From Achromobacter sp. MYb9 (GTDB lineage Bacteria; Pseudomonadota; Gammaproteobacteria; Burkholderiales; Burkholderiaceae_B): a stretch of 64,000 nucleotides of DNA. The position numbers and the translations under genes were made by a program. The stretch lies in contig NZ_PCOQ01000011.1 of the NCBI RefSeq assembly GCF_002975275.1, positions 1 through 64,000 of the forward strand, in the 5' to 3' direction. Positions within the stretch are counted from its first letter, which is position 1; every line of letters starts with the position of its first letter. Positions 1 through 8,756 of the stretch are shown piece by piece. Below the pieces are notes generated by a model. That model was not told the origin of the DNA. It searched no databases and worked only from the letters and a program-made list of their open reading frames with translations.

Positions 1-181
1 GTGTCCGTTGGGTTGCCCCGGGATGCCCTTGCTTTGCCTGTTGTGCTTGCTTGGCCCCGCCGTTCAAAAAACTGTCTGAACTGCGAAGGAGCGAGACTAT
101 AGCACAAGTTTTTGGGCTGTCATGCGCAGGAAGCAAAGACGCCTTCAATTTCTTGCTTAGAGACGGGAAGGTGGCCGCTGC

Positions 182-259
182 CTATATATAGAGACGTTGC
201 GCGGCGTTCGTTCCTGGCCTTCCCCCACCCTCGCCTGACCCTCTCGCTATATATAGAGA
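182..259. repeat. Two copies of a palindromic CTATATATAGAGA element
   Basis: The 13-mer CTATATATAGAGA occurs at 182-194 and again at 247-259, on the same strand and 65 bp apart. Its first ten bases, CTATATATAG, form a perfect palindrome. The pair lies downstream of the small minus-strand gene at 270-605 and could be an operator for a gene beyond the left edge. The rest of 1-269 holds no gene that I can support. Confidence 0.55.
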
Positions 260-269
260 GAGGACACGG

Positions 270-605
270 CTACCAGCGCATGTAGTCCGTATGCTTCAAG
301 CGCGCGAGGTCGCGTTGCATGGTGGTTTCGTTGACGAGCCAGCTGGGCGCCCCCACGTCTTGCAGGATGTGCGGGTCCATGTCGGCGGCGAGGTTACGCA
401 GGCGGGCTTCGGCACGACGCTTGCAATATGCGTCCCAGACCTTGGCCAGCCAGCCGCGGGATCCCTCTGCGTCCTGCCTATTTGTGTGTGGGCTGTCCTG
501 GCGGCTTGCGCCGATGTTGGCGGGCGATGGCGTCGAGGCAACTTGGGCTGGCCGGCGTTCCGGCCGGAAAGGGGATGCAGGGGACGTGCAGGTTTGGGCG
601 GACAT
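270..605 (-). CDS. Small DUF1127-like protein
   Basis: This 111-residue protein has a polar, Pro/Ser/Arg-rich N-terminal half with no recognisable domain. The C-terminal part, from about residue 50, reads W-x-x-Y-x-x-R-R-A-E-A-R-L-R-N-L, then D-x-x-I-L-x-D-V-G. That resembles the arginine-rich DUF1127 helix found in small proteobacterial regulatory proteins. The ATG at 605 has AGGAG about 7 bases upstream. It is divergent from a LysR regulator and shares a 123-bp control region containing a T-N11-A palindrome, so regulation by that LysR protein is likely. The family match rests on pattern only and the function is unknown. Confidence 0.6.
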   Translation of the reverse strand: MSAQTCTSPASPFRPERRPAQVASTPSPANIGASRQDSPHTNRQDAEGSRGWLAKVWDAYCKRRAEARLRNLAADMDPHILQDVGAPSWLVNETTMQRDLARLKHTDYMRW

Positions 606-686
606 GAGGGACTCCTGGCTCTTGGACGTTTTGGTAAGCGTAGTCGCCCAGACGGCGGGTGAAAATCGAATTGTTTTTGGGTTATT

Positions 687-703
687 GGTCAGCTAATCTG
701 ACC
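687..703. promoter_or_regulatory. Candidate LysR operator (T-N11-A palindrome)
   Basis: GGTCAG-N5-CTGACC is a perfect 6-bp inverted repeat. It fits the T-N11-A layout of LysR-type boxes (T at 689, A at 701). It lies between the divergent starts at 605 and 729, 25 bp ahead of the LysR start, which suits autorepression and control of the small protein. Confidence 0.55.
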
Positions 704-728
704 AGATGCGATTTTTCCGAGAATTCTC

Positions 729-1682
729 ATGCGTTTGCCTCTGAACACCTTGCCGGCCTTCCGGGCCGTCGCCGAATTGCAGAACCTGCGCGCGGCGGCG
801 GATCGACTGCACTTGACGCATAGCGCGGTCAGCCAACAGATCAAGGGACTGGAAGAACAGTTGGGCTTTCCGCTGTTTGAGCGCAGTGGGCGCGGCATCG
901 TCCTGAATAGCGCCGGTGCCGCGCTGCTGTGCAGCGTGCAAAGCGCGCTATCCGTATTGGACGAGGGCGTGATGGCCGCAGCCGCTGCCGCGACAGGTAG
1001 CGAGCAACGCTTGCGGGTGTCGGTGCTGCCTTCTTTTGCGCAGCGCTGGCTGCTGCCCCGCATGGCGCGGTGGCGCGTGCGCAACCCGGGCTTGTCACTG
1101 GAGATCGAGACGTCGCAGCAGGTTGTGGATCTGGTGCGTGACGGCTTTCATGCCGCACTGCGGTTTGGCCGCGGACCTTGGGCGGGCGTGGAATCCGAGC
1201 CGCTGTTCGACATGCCGCTGCCACTGATTGCGCTGGCGTCACCTGAAACCGCGGCAACGCTTGAAGACAATTCCCCCGAAACGCTGGCCCGCCAGCCGTT
1301 GCTGGGCGAACGTGAAATGTGGCAGCACTGGTTCAATGCCGCCGGCCTGCGCACGCCTGTCACGCCGGTGGCCACGTTCAATGACGCGGGGATGATGCTG
1401 CAGGCCGCCGAGCAGGGCTTGGGCATTACGCTAGGCCGCGAACTACTGGCCGCGGACGCCCTCTGTGCCGGGCGCCTGGTGCGGATTTCTCCCATGAGCG
1501 TGCAGTATGAGCAGGCGCAGACTTACCACCTGGTCTATCCGCCCAGCCTGCGGGAATGGGCACCCCTGGTCGCCCTGAAGCAATGGCTACGCGACGAACT
1601 GGAGCTATCTCGTTGCGCGCTTGTCACCACGCCGTCCGAGCTGGATGTTCCGCCCCTGGATCCTGGGCGAAAAAAAAGGTAA
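729..1682 (+). CDS. LysR-family transcriptional regulator (GcvA-like)
   Basis: This 317-residue protein has an N-terminal winged helix-turn-helix (about residues 5-62) with the typical LNTLPAFRAVAE opening and the SAVSQQIKGLEEQLG recognition helix. A LysR substrate-binding domain of the GcvA subtype follows (about 90-295). The effector is unknown. The last 20 or so residues are a polar tail and the stop overlaps a hairpin that serves the opposite strand. The divergent DUF1127-like gene is the obvious target. The next gene on the right is convergent and unrelated. Confidence 0.85.
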   Translation: MRLPLNTLPAFRAVAELQNLRAAADRLHLTHSAVSQQIKGLEEQLGFPLFERSGRGIVLNSAGAALLCSVQSALSVLDEGVMAAAAAATGSEQRLRVSVLPSFAQRWLLPRMARWRVRNPGLSLEIETSQQVVDLVRDGFHAALRFGRGPWAGVESEPLFDMPLPLIALASPETAATLEDNSPETLARQPLLGEREMWQHWFNAAGLRTPVTPVATFNDAGMMLQAAEQGLGITLGRELLAADALCAGRLVRISPMSVQYEQAQTYHLVYPPSLREWAPLVALKQWLRDELELSRCALVTTPSELDVPPLDPGRKKR

Positions 1683-1703
1683 AGCAGCTTTCGCTGCTTT
1701 ACC
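1671..1703 (-). terminator. Rho-independent terminator of the acetyl-CoA hydrolase gene
   Basis: An 11-bp perfect stem (1678-1688 with 1693-1703, loop TTTC) is followed on the minus strand by seven U residues (the A-run at 1671-1677). It ends minus-strand transcription about 110 bp past the stop at 1811. It overlaps the stop codon of the convergent LysR gene. Confidence 0.8.
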
Positions 1704-1810
1704 TCTACCTAAACACGGCGACCGGCGGGAGCACTCCCCGCAGACCAGGATACGCTTCGCTCGCATGGCCTGGCGGGCGCCGCGGCGGCGGCAGTCAACA
1801 TTGCGAGCCG

Positions 1811-3328
1811 TCAGGCCACCTTGCGCGTCGGGGCCTTCGCCAACTGCATCGAATCCGTTTCATTGAAGCGCTGATGCCAGGAAAATGCCTCTTCCAACAG
1901 ATGGGGCGTCTGGCCGCCGCGCTGGCAGGCGCGGTCGAAATAGTCCTGCAACGCATCGCGGTAAGACGGATGCACGCAATGCTGGATGATGGCGCGCGCG
2001 CGTTCACGCGGCGCCAGGCCGCGCAGGTCCGCCAGGCCGCATTCGGTCACCAACACATCCACGTCGTGCTCCGTGTGGTCCACGTGGGACACCATCGGGA
2101 CCACGCTCGAGATATCGCCGCCCTTGGCCATTGACTTGGATACGAAGATCGCAAGATGCGCGTTGCGCGCGAAGTCGCCCGAGCCGCCGATGCCGTTCAT
2201 CATGTGCGTGCCGCCGACGTGCGTGGAGTTCACGTTCCCGTAGATATCGAACTCCAGCGCCGTGTTGATGCCGATGATGCCCAGACGGCGGACGATCTCA
2301 GGCGCATTACTGATTTCTTGCGGGCGCAGCACGATGCGTTCGCGATAATGCTCGATATTGGCCAGGATCTTGTCGTAGACGGGCTTCGATACCGTGATGG
2401 AGGAAGCCGACGCGAAGGCAAGCTTGCCTTGGTCCAGCAGTTCGATGGCGCTGTCTTGCAGCACTTCGGAGTACATCGTCAAGTTCTCGAAATCCGACGA
2501 CTCGAAGCCGTGCAAGACCGCATTCGCGATGGTGCCGATGCCGGCCTGCAGCGGCAACAGGGAGTTCGTCAGCCGGCCCGCGTCAACTTCGCCTCGCAGG
2601 AACGTGTTGATATGGTTGGCGATGGCGTTGGTGTCGTCGTCGGGCGGCAAGGCGTTGGACGGGCTGTCCGGTTCATGCGTGATGACGATAGCGGCGATCT
2701 TGTCGGGGTCCACGTCGATGAAGGGCTGGCCGATACGCTGGTCCACCGACACCAGGCCGATCGGCTGGCGTGCCGGACGGTCGGCGGGCACATAGATGTC
2801 GTGCAGGCCTTCGATGGCGGCAGGCACGCCCACGTTCAATTCGATAATGATCTTGTCGGCCTGTTGGGCGAACGAAGCCGAGTTTCCTACCGACATGGTC
2901 GGCACGATCGCGCCCGATTCCGTGATGGCGGCCGCCTCGATGATGGCGACGTTAATCGGGCCCAGATGGCCCGCGCGCAGTTGCTCGACGGTTTCCGACA
3001 GGTGCTGGTCGATGAAGGCAATGTCGCCTTGATTGATCTTGCGGCGCAGCGTGGTGTCGACCTGAAACGGCATGCGACGCGCCAGCGCATTGGCCTGGGC
3101 CAGCAGCTTGTCGGTGTCGTGGCCCAGCGAGGCGCCCGTGATCAGCGTGATCGACAGGGGCTCGCGCTGGGCCCGCGCCGCCAACGCGGCCGGCACGGAC
3201 TTACAGTCCCCGGCGCGCGTGAAACCGCTCATTCCCACGGTCATGCCGTCCTGCACCAGCGATGCCGCCTGATCGGCGGACGTGATCTTGGCGCGCAAGC
3301 CAGGGTGGCGGATACGGTCGAGGTGCAT
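1811..3328 (-). CDS. Acetyl-CoA hydrolase / succinate CoA-transferase family protein
   Basis: A 505-residue protein of the Ach1/Cat1/ScpC family, which moves CoA between acyl-CoA (acetyl, propionyl or succinyl) and a free acid, or hydrolyses it. Visible features are the two CoA-transferase halves, an N-terminal GMTVGMSGF segment, a probable catalytic Glu in MYSEVLQD, and the C-terminal GIGGSGDF CoA-binding loop. I place the start at the ATG at 3328 because GGAGA sits 5 bases upstream; an in-frame ATG at 3352 lies upstream of that ribosome site. A strong terminator follows. The divergent LysR gene at 3576 is the likely regulator. Preferred CoA donor and acceptor cannot be read from sequence. 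Confidence 0.88.
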   Translation of the reverse strand: MHLDRIRHPGLRAKITSADQAASLVQDGMTVGMSGFTRAGDCKSVPAALAARAQREPLSITLITGASLGHDTDKLLAQANALARRMPFQVDTTLRRKINQGDIAFIDQHLSETVEQLRAGHLGPINVAIIEAAAITESGAIVPTMSVGNSASFAQQADKIIIELNVGVPAAIEGLHDIYVPADRPARQPIGLVSVDQRIGQPFIDVDPDKIAAIVITHEPDSPSNALPPDDDTNAIANHINTFLRGEVDAGRLTNSLLPLQAGIGTIANAVLHGFESSDFENLTMYSEVLQDSAIELLDQGKLAFASASSITVSKPVYDKILANIEHYRERIVLRPQEISNAPEIVRRLGIIGINTALEFDIYGNVNSTHVGGTHMMNGIGGSGDFARNAHLAIFVSKSMAKGGDISSVVPMVSHVDHTEHDVDVLVTECGLADLRGLAPRERARAIIQHCVHPSYRDALQDYFDRACQRGGQTPHLLEEAFSWHQRFNETDSMQLAKAPTRKVA

Positions 3329-3493
3329 GGAGTCTCCAAATTTAAAGGCCAACGGCTTGCGGCCGGGCGCGGCGGGGCCGCCTATCAGCGCCCGGGCGCC
3401 GTCTTTCGCGGCGTTTCCCGATATCCCGGTGTGGCGCGTGGCCGCATCCAGGACGAATTTTTCGCAGTATAGGAAGGCGCGCTTAAATCTCGT

Positions 3494-3510
3494 AATGACT
3501 TAAAATCATT
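3494..3510. promoter_or_regulatory. Candidate LysR box between CoA-transferase and lysR
   Basis: AATGA-N7-TCATT is an inverted repeat that also fits T-N11-A (T at 3496, A at 3508). It lies in an AT-rich patch of the 247-bp divergent region, 66 bp ahead of the LysR start at 3576. The location suits binding by that regulator. Confidence 0.45.
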
Positions 3511-3575
3511 CAAATCAGTCGTTTTTTTCATCAATTGACGCTTTTGCCCGCAACGCGCCTAGGGAGCCTCACGCC

Positions 3576-4502
3576 ATGGACGTGCGTGCATTGCGGTATT
3601 TCGTGGAAACGGTGCGGCACGCCAGCTTCACGCACGCAGCCAAAGCGCTGTTCGTCACGCAGTCGACCGTCAGCAAGATGATTCGCCAATTGGAAGAAGA
3701 GGCAGGCACGCCGCTGTTGATCCGCGACGGTCACACGGCGCGCCCCACGGACACCGGACGCGTCATGTACCAGCGCGGGCTCCAGGTGCTGGAGACGATG
3801 CGGCAACTGTCGGAAGAACTGCGCCAGACCGCCGACCTGGATCGTGGCGCGCTTGAGGTCGGGATCCCGCCGATGATCAACCTGCTGTTCACCCCGGTTG
3901 TGAAGCGTTTCCGGGAGCTGCACCCCGGCATTCACCTGACCCTGCGCGAGGGCACGGGCCAAGCCGTTGAAGCGCTGGTGGCGAACGGCGAACTGGAAGT
4001 GGGCGCGACGATCCTGCCCATCGCACCCGACGGGGGACTGGCCGCCCAGCGCTTCGGCAGTTACCCAATATGGGTGATCGGCCCACCCGACGCACCCTGG
4101 GCAGGCAAAACATCCCTGCCCTTGAGCGCCTTGCGAGACGCCCGGTTGCTGATTCCCACCGACGACTTCGCCGTCACCCGGCGCCTGCGTCAGGCCTTCG
4201 CCGATGCGGGTTTTCAGCCGGGCATCGCCGCGCAAAGCGCGCATTGGGATTTTCTGGTGGCAATGGCATCCGCCGGGCTGGGCGTCGCGCTGCTGCCTGA
4301 ACCGCTGATGCAGCGCATGAAGACGCGGGGTCTGAGCACAGCAAAGCTTGCCAAGTCGGGCATGCAGTGGGAGGTCGGCCACATCTGGCTGCAATCGGGG
4401 TATCTGTCCTTTGCCGCGCGAGCCTGGCTGGACGTATGCGACGCCGTACTGGGAAAGCCCAAAAAACCGGCCTCCCGGGGGACGCCGGCCCGCCCGAGTT
4501 GA
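3576..4502 (+). CDS. LysR-family transcriptional regulator
   Basis: A 308-residue LysR regulator. The HTH lies at about residues 1-60 (MDVRALRYFVETV, then STVSKMIRQLEEEAG). The substrate-binding domain lies at about 90-290, close to the CynR/CidR-type group. It is divergent from the acetyl-CoA hydrolase gene, with a T-N11-A box between them, so control of acyl-CoA or organic-acid metabolism is inferred. The tail past residue 295 is Pro/Arg-rich. Confidence 0.85.
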   Translation: MDVRALRYFVETVRHASFTHAAKALFVTQSTVSKMIRQLEEEAGTPLLIRDGHTARPTDTGRVMYQRGLQVLETMRQLSEELRQTADLDRGALEVGIPPMINLLFTPVVKRFRELHPGIHLTLREGTGQAVEALVANGELEVGATILPIAPDGGLAAQRFGSYPIWVIGPPDAPWAGKTSLPLSALRDARLLIPTDDFAVTRRLRQAFADAGFQPGIAAQSAHWDFLVAMASAGLGVALLPEPLMQRMKTRGLSTAKLAKSGMQWEVGHIWLQSGYLSFAARAWLDVCDAVLGKPKKPASRGTPARPS

Positions 4503-4728
4503 TTCCAAACGTTGACCTCGTAAACGTGGATTGCCGGCTGGCCGGTCCGCCGGCGCCCTCGACGGACCGGCATCCGATCCGGCCCTGTTTCCCTGCCCCC
4601 TGAGGATGAGCGAAAGGCCCTCGGCGTCTCTGCCCATAAATTAGGGACGCGCTACGTGTTTTTGTTGCAACGGACCGGTCCGCGGCTTGTTATGCTGCCG
4701 CCTCGACGCGAGTGTCTCGCACAAGAAT

Positions 4729-7134
4729 ATGACCCAAATCCGCATCCCCCTGCTCTTAAGCATCCGGCGCCTTCATGCGCCCCAGATCGCCGCGCTTGTC
4801 GCGGCGTTGTTGTTGGCGCTCTGTCTGATGCCAGCCTTCGCGGCGCCGCCGCCGAATCCGGCGGAAACCGAGACGCAGCTGGCGGCGGCGCGCAAGCAGA
4901 TCGACGACATTCGCAAGCGCGTCGCCGACGAGACCGACGACGCCACGCTCGTCAAACAGCGCGGCGACGCGCTGGACATCCAGTCAAAAGCCGATGCGGC
5001 CACCGAAGCGCTGGCGCCCCAGTTGACCAGCCTGACCGCAAGATTGAGCGAATTGGGCGCGCCCCCCGAAGGCGCCAAGGAAGCCCCCGACGTGGCGGCC
5101 CAGCGCACGCAGCTGGAGAAAAGCAGCCGCGCGCTGGATGCGCAGATCAAGCTGGCCCGTTTGCTGTCCGTCGACGCCGGACAGACCGCGGAACAGATTT
5201 CGGCGCAGCGCCGCACGCAATTCCAGGCACGCATGGGCGAGCGGCGCGACTCGTTCCTGTCCAAGCAATTCTGGGTGGAATTCCACGAGGAGTTTCCGCG
5301 TGACCTCGAGCGCCTGGAAGCGTTGCGCGACGACCTGTCCACCGCCATCCGGCAAACGCCCACCTGGGGATGGCTGTTGCTGGCCGTCGCGGCAGCGCTG
5401 ACGATCGCGCTGCGCATCTGGATTGGCCGGCTTTTTCTGCGCTTGACCGCGACACGCGTGCCCCCGGGCCGGCTGCGGCGCTCGTTCCTGGCGGTGGCCC
5501 AGCTGACCCTGTCGGTCGCGACGCCAGGCGTGATCGCGCTATTGATCCACGCCGGCCTGGACTGGAATTCGCAGCTGTCCGACAACACGGGCGCCCTGCT
5601 GGCGACACTGGTTGCGACCGTCTGCTTCGGCGGCTACGTGTCTGGCCTGGGCAATGCGCTGCTGTCGACGCATCGCCCGTCCTGGCGCCTGCCCCCCATC
5701 AGCGACGCGGTGGCGACGCGCCTGAATTGGCTGCCCAACCTGCTGGGCACGCTGGTCGTGATGATCTGGCTGGCCGAACGCCTGCCGGTGCTGCTGAACG
5801 CCAGCCTGACGACAACGATCACGCTGACCGGCATCGTCGCCGCGATCATCATGATCATGATGGCCATCGTGCTGGGTATCTGCCGCAGGTTGCGCCGCCA
5901 GAGCACCCTGGAGAACGACGCGCCCGCTCCGTTCTGGACGTCGCTTGTGCTGGGCACGGTGTGGGCGGTGCTGATTCTGGGCCTGGGCAGCTTGCTGGCG
6001 GGATATGTGGCCTTTGGCGCCTTCCTGACCAAGCAAGTGCTGTGGACGCTGATCGTGCTGGCTTCCGCCTATCTGGTGTCGACGTTGATCGAAGACGGGT
6101 TCAGCACGCTGCTGGGCACGTCGCACCGCGAAGGCGACAACGAGGGCCCCAGCCTGCGCGACCAGGCGGCCGTGCTGCTGTCGGGTATCGGCCGTGTGGC
6201 CGTCGGGTTGCTGGCGGTGATTCTTCTGCTGGCGCCTTTCGGCGAAGGGCCGGCCGATCTGGTGCAACGCTTTGACCAGTTGCGCAAGGGCCTGGCGATC
6301 GGCGAGGCGCAGATCCGCCCCGGCGCGGTGCTCCAGGCGCTGATCGTGCTGGGCCTGTCGCTGCTGAGCGTGAAGATGCTCAAGCGCTGGCTGTCGAACC
6401 GCTACCTGCCGACCACGGAACTGGATCCGGGCATGCAGTTGTCGGCCGCGACCTTGTTCGGATACGCGGGGGTTGTGCTGGCCGTCGCCTTATCGTTATC
6501 GGCAGCCGGCATCGGCCTGGAACGCGTGGCGTGGATTGCCAGCGCGTTGTCGGTGGGTATCGGCTTTGGCTTGCAAGCGGTGGTGCAGAATTTCGTGTCG
6601 GGCCTCATCCTGCTTGCCGAGCGCCCGGTCAAAGTGGGTGACTGGGTGTCGCTGGGCGGCGTTGAAGGCGACATCCTGCGCATCAATGTCCGCGCGACCG
6701 AAATCCAGATGGGCGACCGGTCCACCGTGATCGTGCCCAACTCGGAATTCGTGACCAAGACCGTGCGCAACGTCACCCGGTCGAATCCCTTGGGCCTGGT
6801 GCAGATCAAGCTGCCCCTGCCGTTGTCGACGGACCCCGAGCAGGTGCGCGAATTGATCTTGCAGGCCTTCGCGGACCACGAGGACGTGCTGGAGACGCCC
6901 GCGCCCAACGTGTTCCTGGACGGCATCGAAGGCGGCCATCTGGTCTTCAACGCCAGGGGCTACGTTTCCTCGCCGCGCGCGGCTTACGGCGTGCGCAGCG
7001 CGATGTTGTTCACGGTGCTCAAGCGCTTGAATGACGCGGGCCTGGAGGTATCTTCGCCCCCCACGATGCTGCTGGCCTCGGCGCCTTTGCCGGAGGCGGC
7101 GCCCGGTGCCGTTGCGCCGCCCGCCTCCACCTGA
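4729..7134 (+). CDS. MscS-family mechanosensitive channel with DUF3772 N-terminal domain
   Basis: A large inner-membrane channel protein of 801 residues. It begins with a signal peptide (cleavage expected near AFAAP). A periplasmic, charged and probably coiled-coil DUF3772-like region follows to about residue 215, then about ten hydrophobic segments. The conserved MscS pore and beta domain lies at about 595-790, marked by GIGFGLQAVVQNFVSGL, RPVKVGDWV and IVPNSEFVTKTVRN. It protects against hypo-osmotic shock by releasing solutes. I chose the ATG at 4729; a TTG at 4687 would add 14 residues that do not look like a signal peptide. It is transcribed alone. Confidence 0.9.
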   Translation: MTQIRIPLLLSIRRLHAPQIAALVAALLLALCLMPAFAAPPPNPAETETQLAAARKQIDDIRKRVADETDDATLVKQRGDALDIQSKADAATEALAPQLTSLTARLSELGAPPEGAKEAPDVAAQRTQLEKSSRALDAQIKLARLLSVDAGQTAEQISAQRRTQFQARMGERRDSFLSKQFWVEFHEEFPRDLERLEALRDDLSTAIRQTPTWGWLLLAVAAALTIALRIWIGRLFLRLTATRVPPGRLRRSFLAVAQLTLSVATPGVIALLIHAGLDWNSQLSDNTGALLATLVATVCFGGYVSGLGNALLSTHRPSWRLPPISDAVATRLNWLPNLLGTLVVMIWLAERLPVLLNASLTTTITLTGIVAAIIMIMMAIVLGICRRLRRQSTLENDAPAPFWTSLVLGTVWAVLILGLGSLLAGYVAFGAFLTKQVLWTLIVLASAYLVSTLIEDGFSTLLGTSHREGDNEGPSLRDQAAVLLSGIGRVAVGLLAVILLLAPFGEGPADLVQRFDQLRKGLAIGEAQIRPGAVLQALIVLGLSLLSVKMLKRWLSNRYLPTTELDPGMQLSAATLFGYAGVVLAVALSLSAAGIGLERVAWIASALSVGIGFGLQAVVQNFVSGLILLAERPVKVGDWVSLGGVEGDILRINVRATEIQMGDRSTVIVPNSEFVTKTVRNVTRSNPLGLVQIKLPLPLSTDPEQVRELILQAFADHEDVLETPAPNVFLDGIEGGHLVFNARGYVSSPRAAYGVRSAMLFTVLKRLNDAGLEVSSPPTMLLASAPLPEAAPGAVAPPAST

Positions 7135-7163
7135 CCGCTCTGCCGCGCTGGCGCTTCCTGGCG

Positions 7164-7859
7164 TCAGCCGGGTGAATATAGATCGGCGAACTGCTGTCGC
7201 TCGAGCCTGGGATTGCGCAAAGGCGGCGCCGCCAGCGCGGTGGTTTGAACGGCCTGCACCGGATACGGCTGCACGGCGGGCGCCGCAGGCCTGGCCTGGC
7301 TTTGCACAGGCGTGGGCGGCGCAACGACGGTGGTCGTGGTCGGCGAAGTCTGCGCGACCGCCGTCGTATCGAAACGATGATCCGCCGTGGTCAGCGCGGG
7401 ATTGGTGCAGAGCCCCTGCGCCACCAACGCGGCCTTGGTGCGGTCGTCGGTCTGGCACAGGATGTCGATAGCCGCGGTCTCCAACCGGCGCGAGCGGTCA
7501 GCGTCCTTGGTGGAAGCGGCGGCCTGCATCGTGCGTTCGAAGTTGCGCCGCAGGCTGCATTTCTGGTCTTCGATCGGTATGGCGACGTTCATACCGAAAC
7601 CCACCACGGAGCCCCCGCCGCCTGCCGACACCATGCAGCTGTCCGACGAGAACGAACCATAGAAGCTCTGGCCACCCACAGGCGGAACCGTCTTCACGGT
7701 GCTGGAACCGCTGTTGTTGGAATTCAGCGTGATGCCCTGGTTATTGCCGGCATTGGTCGACCCCGACGACGCGGATGTCGTGGAACTGGAGGTACTAGTC
7801 TGCGCTGCGGCCGTGCACGCCGCCAGCGACAGGGAGATTGCAAGCACGATGGTTTTCAT
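7164..7859 (-). CDS. Exported unknown protein, probable lipoprotein
   Basis: This 231-residue protein has an N-terminal signal ending in a lipobox-like L-A-A-C (Cys15), then a Ser/Thr-rich linker to about residue 55. A compact middle domain holds three further Cys (SDSC, QKCS, ILCQTDD). A Pro/Ala/Gln-rich tail runs from about 150. The ATG at 7859 has AGGGGA 7 bases upstream. The frame stays open across the neighbouring upstream gene, so a longer start would be an artefact. It lies 44 bp downstream of a low-complexity exported protein and the two probably form one transcription unit. I do not recognise the family; a surface-assembly accessory role is a guess from context. Confidence 0.7.
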   Translation of the reverse strand: MKTIVLAISLSLAACTAAAQTSTSSSTTSASSGSTNAGNNQGITLNSNNSGSSTVKTVPPVGGQSFYGSFSSDSCMVSAGGGGSVVGFGMNVAIPIEDQKCSLRRNFERTMQAAASTKDADRSRRLETAAIDILCQTDDRTKAALVAQGLCTNPALTTADHRFDTTAVAQTSPTTTTVVAPPTPVQSQARPAAPAVQPYPVQAVQTTALAAPPLRNPRLERQQFADLYSPG

Positions 7860-7903
7860 GATGTCCCCTCGACCGGACGGCCGAAGCCGTCCGGATAATT
7901 GGG

Positions 7904-8380
7904 TCAGTGGTTGAAGCCGGAGATGTGGCCCACCCCGCCGACACCGCCAATCGACCCAAACGCGCCGATATTGCCGGCAACGAATGTCCCGGTCGCCGAC
8001 GCGGCCGTGTCCGTTTTGCCGAACGACGCGCCGCCGTTGGCGATGCTGTCGCCCACCATGATGGGCGCATTGCCCGTCACGTTGCCGTAGGATTCGCTGG
8101 TGGCGTATTGGCGCGTGCTGGTGACCACTTGGGTGCCGTCCCGGCTGAATGTGCCACCGACTTGCGCGACGCCGCCGGTTTCGCCGAACGAGGTCTGGCT
8201 GGAAGACCCGTAGCCGTTGACCTGGGTTGCCACCACCGAACTGCCGGTGGAGACCGATGACGCCGTGCCATTGATCGTGCCGGCATGGCCGGTGATCGAC
8301 ACGGAAGGCATGCCCGGGCCGGTGGCATAGGCCGATGCGGCAAACAAGGTCATGGCTGCGACGATTGCGAGCTTTTTCAT
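7904..8380 (-). CDS. Secreted Gly/Ser/Thr-rich protein with internal repeat (amyloid-like)
   Basis: This 158-residue protein has a clear type I signal peptide (cleavage after AYA, residue 19). The mature chain is almost entirely Gly, Ser, Thr, Ala, Val, Asn and Gln, with no Cys and very few charges. Two 15-residue units share S-F-G-[EK]-T-x3-A-x3-G-T-F (residues 64-78 and 119-133), and the C-terminus is glycine-rich. This composition is like curlin or other beta-solenoid amyloid subunits, but I recognise no named family. The start at 8380 has AGGAGG about 9 bases upstream. It is followed 44 bp later by a lipoprotein gene. Confidence 0.7.
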   Translation of the reverse strand: MKKLAIVAAMTLFAASAYATGPGMPSVSITGHAGTINGTASSVSTGSSVVATQVNGYGSSSQTSFGETGGVAQVGGTFSRDGTQVVTSTRQYATSESYGNVTGNAPIMVGDSIANGGASFGKTDTAASATGTFVAGNIGAFGSIGGVGGVGHISGFNH

Positions 8381-8756
8381 TTGAGCTCCTCCTGATCCGC
8401 GTCATGCGGATGCACAGGTGCCGGTGGCCGACCGGCGCGGACCGCTACGTCCCTCCCGCGTGCCCGCACGAAGACGAGTGGCGTGGGACTTTTGTATTGG
8501 TACGGAATGATTGCTCCGTCCTAGGCAAGTCGATATCGGTTAAACGGGTGACCGCGTCTTTGTGGACGAGGGCCACCCGTTAATCAGCGAGCAAAACAGA
8601 CGAGAACGCGCGCATCGCGCCATGCGTATGGACGATGAAAAGCGCGGCTGGCGGCAGCATCACGCAAGCGGGCTCAACTTTAAGGATGGGGCGGCGCGCC
8701 GCTGGCTCGGACAAGCTGCCTAGCGCGCTCGCCGGCAGGCAAGCCGTTGATGGCCT
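8381..8756. other. 376-bp intergenic region upstream of the secreted repeat protein
   Basis: I see no coding region. For the minus-strand gene starting at 8380 this is the long 5' control region. It holds an ACGGA...TCCGT inverted repeat around 8502-8519 and a longer imperfect one, ACGGGTG (8544-8550) with CACCCGT (8574-8580). Both could be operators. Confidence 0.4.

Noticed and set aside
2156..3472. Long plus-strand open frame across the acetyl-CoA hydrolase gene
   Set aside because: It is antisense to a well-recognised gene, has no domain, and its Arg/Gly/Val/His-rich composition is typical of a GC-rich shadow frame.
7860..8405. N-terminal extension of the lipoprotein gene at 7164
   Set aside because: It would overlay the secreted repeat protein in another frame, and the ATG at 7859 has its own ribosome site and signal peptide.
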